This document shows, one piece after another, positions 63,187-64,000 of a DNA stretch of 64,000 bases (position 1 is its first letter; each line of letters opens with the position of its first letter). The position numbers and the translations under genes are program-made. The notes below the pieces were generated by a model. It was not told the origin of the DNA. It was given only the letters and a program-made list of their open reading frames with translations, and did not search any database. Location of the stretch: NCBI RefSeq assembly GCF_003056405.1, contig NZ_PYVZ01000006.1, positions 62,001-126,000 on the forward strand. The letters are read 5' to 3'. This DNA is from Devosia indica. Lineage in GTDB: Bacteria > Pseudomonadota > Alphaproteobacteria > Rhizobiales > Devosiaceae.

Positions 63187-64000
63187 GTGAAGACCAAGGA
63201 CTATCTGAGCCGGATTGCGGACGCGCTTGAGACCATTGCGACCGCCATGTCTCAGGACGAAAGCGCCAGGCGTTTCGAACTGGGCGACGCTGATGCCTAT
63301 CATTGGCAGCGGGAAAGTGGCCAGTTGATGGCCGTTTCCAAGGTTAGCCGGGTTCCCTTGTCGATGCTTCGGGGCATCGATCAGGTCCGTGACATCCTGC
63401 TGGCCAATACCGAGCAGTTCGCCCGCGGCCATGGCGCCAACAATGCGCTGCTCTGGGGTGCGCGGGGCATGGGCAAGTCATCGCTCGTCAAGGCAATCCA
63501 TGCCGATATCGGCGCCCGCGAAGGGTTTGAGCGGCTCGTGCTGGTAGAAATTGCCCGGGAGGACCTAGAGTCCCTGCCCCAATTGATGCGCGCGATCGCC
63601 GCCCAGCCGGCGCGGTTTATCGTCTTTTGCGATGATCTGAGCTTCGACAGCGGGGAAACCAGCTACAAATCCCTGAAGACGATCCTGGATGGCGGCCTGG
63701 AAGGCCGGCCCGCCAATGTGCTGTTCTATGCCACCTCGAACCGCCGTCACCTGATGCCGCGCGACATGATCGAAAATGAACGCTCGACTGCGATCAATCC
63801 AAGCGAGGCCGTGGAAGAGAAGGTTTCGCTGTCTGACCGATTCGGGTTGTGGCTGGGCTTTCACAATTCCGATCAGGAGAACTATCTCGCCATGGTCACA
63901 GGCTATGCCGACTATTATGGCCTCTCGATTGATCCGGAGAGGCTGCGGGCACGGGCCATAGAATGGGCGGCCACGCGCGGTTCCCGCTCTGGCCGGGTCG
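63187..64000 (+). CDS. AAA ATPase, DUF815 family (partial, 3' end off the right edge)
   Basis: About 271 codons are visible, from GTG 63187 with AAGGA 7 bases upstream. The ATP-binding motif is LLWGARGMGKSSLVKAI (Walker A), followed by a Walker B-like FIVFCDDLSFD and a sensor segment FYATSNRRHLMPRDM, as in the DUF815 ATP-binding proteins. The N-terminal part (DALETIATAMSQ) is helical. The function of this family is unknown. It is divergent from yajC, across about 200 bases. Confidence 0.88.
   Translation, partial: MKTKDYLSRIADALETIATAMSQDESARRFELGDADAYHWQRESGQLMAVSKVSRVPLSMLRGIDQVRDILLANTEQFARGHGANNALLWGARGMGKSSLVKAIHADIGAREGFERLVLVEIAREDLESLPQLMRAIAAQPARFIVFCDDLSFDSGETSYKSLKTILDGGLEGRPANVLFYATSNRRHLMPRDMIENERSTAINPSEAVEEKVSLSDRFGLWLGFHNSDQENYLAMVTGYADYYGLSIDPERLRARAIEWAATRGSRSGRV

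Overview
This window looks like chromosomal core DNA of an alphaproteobacterium of the order Hyphomicrobiales, most like Devosia or a relative. This rests on gene content and order, not a database search: a nuoA-B-C-D-E-F-G cluster near hup, tRNA-Val and tRNA-Asp; a SufBCDS operon with two cysteine desulfurases behind an Irr-type iron box; MipZ instead of a Min system; a fused SecDF; PII-glnA; and Omp25-like beta-barrels. I see no insertion sequence, prophage, CRISPR array, rRNA or replication origin.

Layout. 1-7164 (minus): complex I genes, with nuoG cut by the left edge, a small two-helix membrane protein between nuoE and nuoF, and a NuoE more than twice the usual length. 7586-9043 (minus): two related outer-membrane beta-barrel genes, each with its own terminator. 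9270-14050 (minus): an exported MsrA, tRNA-Asp, tRNA-Val, HU, a Tet(A)-like efflux pump and a bifunctional NAD(P)HX repair enzyme. 14201-15612 (plus): two tandem PilZ paralogues. 15697-17515 (minus): glnB-glnA behind a sigma-54 promoter. 17834-26637 (mostly plus): tRNA-Leu, trigger factor, an ABC-F protein (minus), ParE, a DEAD-box helicase and a diguanylate cyclase. 26638-35425 (minus): aroA and the Suf iron-sulfur operon, with a cupin gene between sufB and sufC. 35714-43137: a hydrolase, tyrS, a giant AsmA-like protein (minus), a peroxiredoxin and an M23 peptidase. 43185-51667: prfB with its programmed frameshift, a peptide-deformylase-like protein that has lost metal ligands, tRNA-Arg, a PfkB kinase, an ABC-transporter/siderophore-interacting pair, a CAP lipoprotein, a TusA-like protein, a penicillin-binding carboxypeptidase and a DJ-1/PfpI protein. 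51679-58780: a GH3 glucosidase, a DoxX/HxlR pair, MipZ, small DUF1127-type genes, TrmFO and a thioesterase. 58794-62988 (minus): yajC, secDF and two genes related to mitochondrial complex I assembly factors NDUFAF3 and NDUFAF6. 63187 to the right edge: an AAA ATPase.

How it fits together. Several parts concern iron-sulfur and respiratory-complex biogenesis: the Suf operon supplies clusters, nuo encodes the cluster-rich complex I, and the secDF operon carries complex I assembly-factor homologues. The observations most worth following are the metal-ligand-deficient deformylase, the nuo accessory parts (small membrane protein and NuoE extension), the secDF-linked assembly factors, the tandem PilZ proteins, the cupin inside suf, and several genes under 60 codons that have good ribosome-binding sites or terminators.
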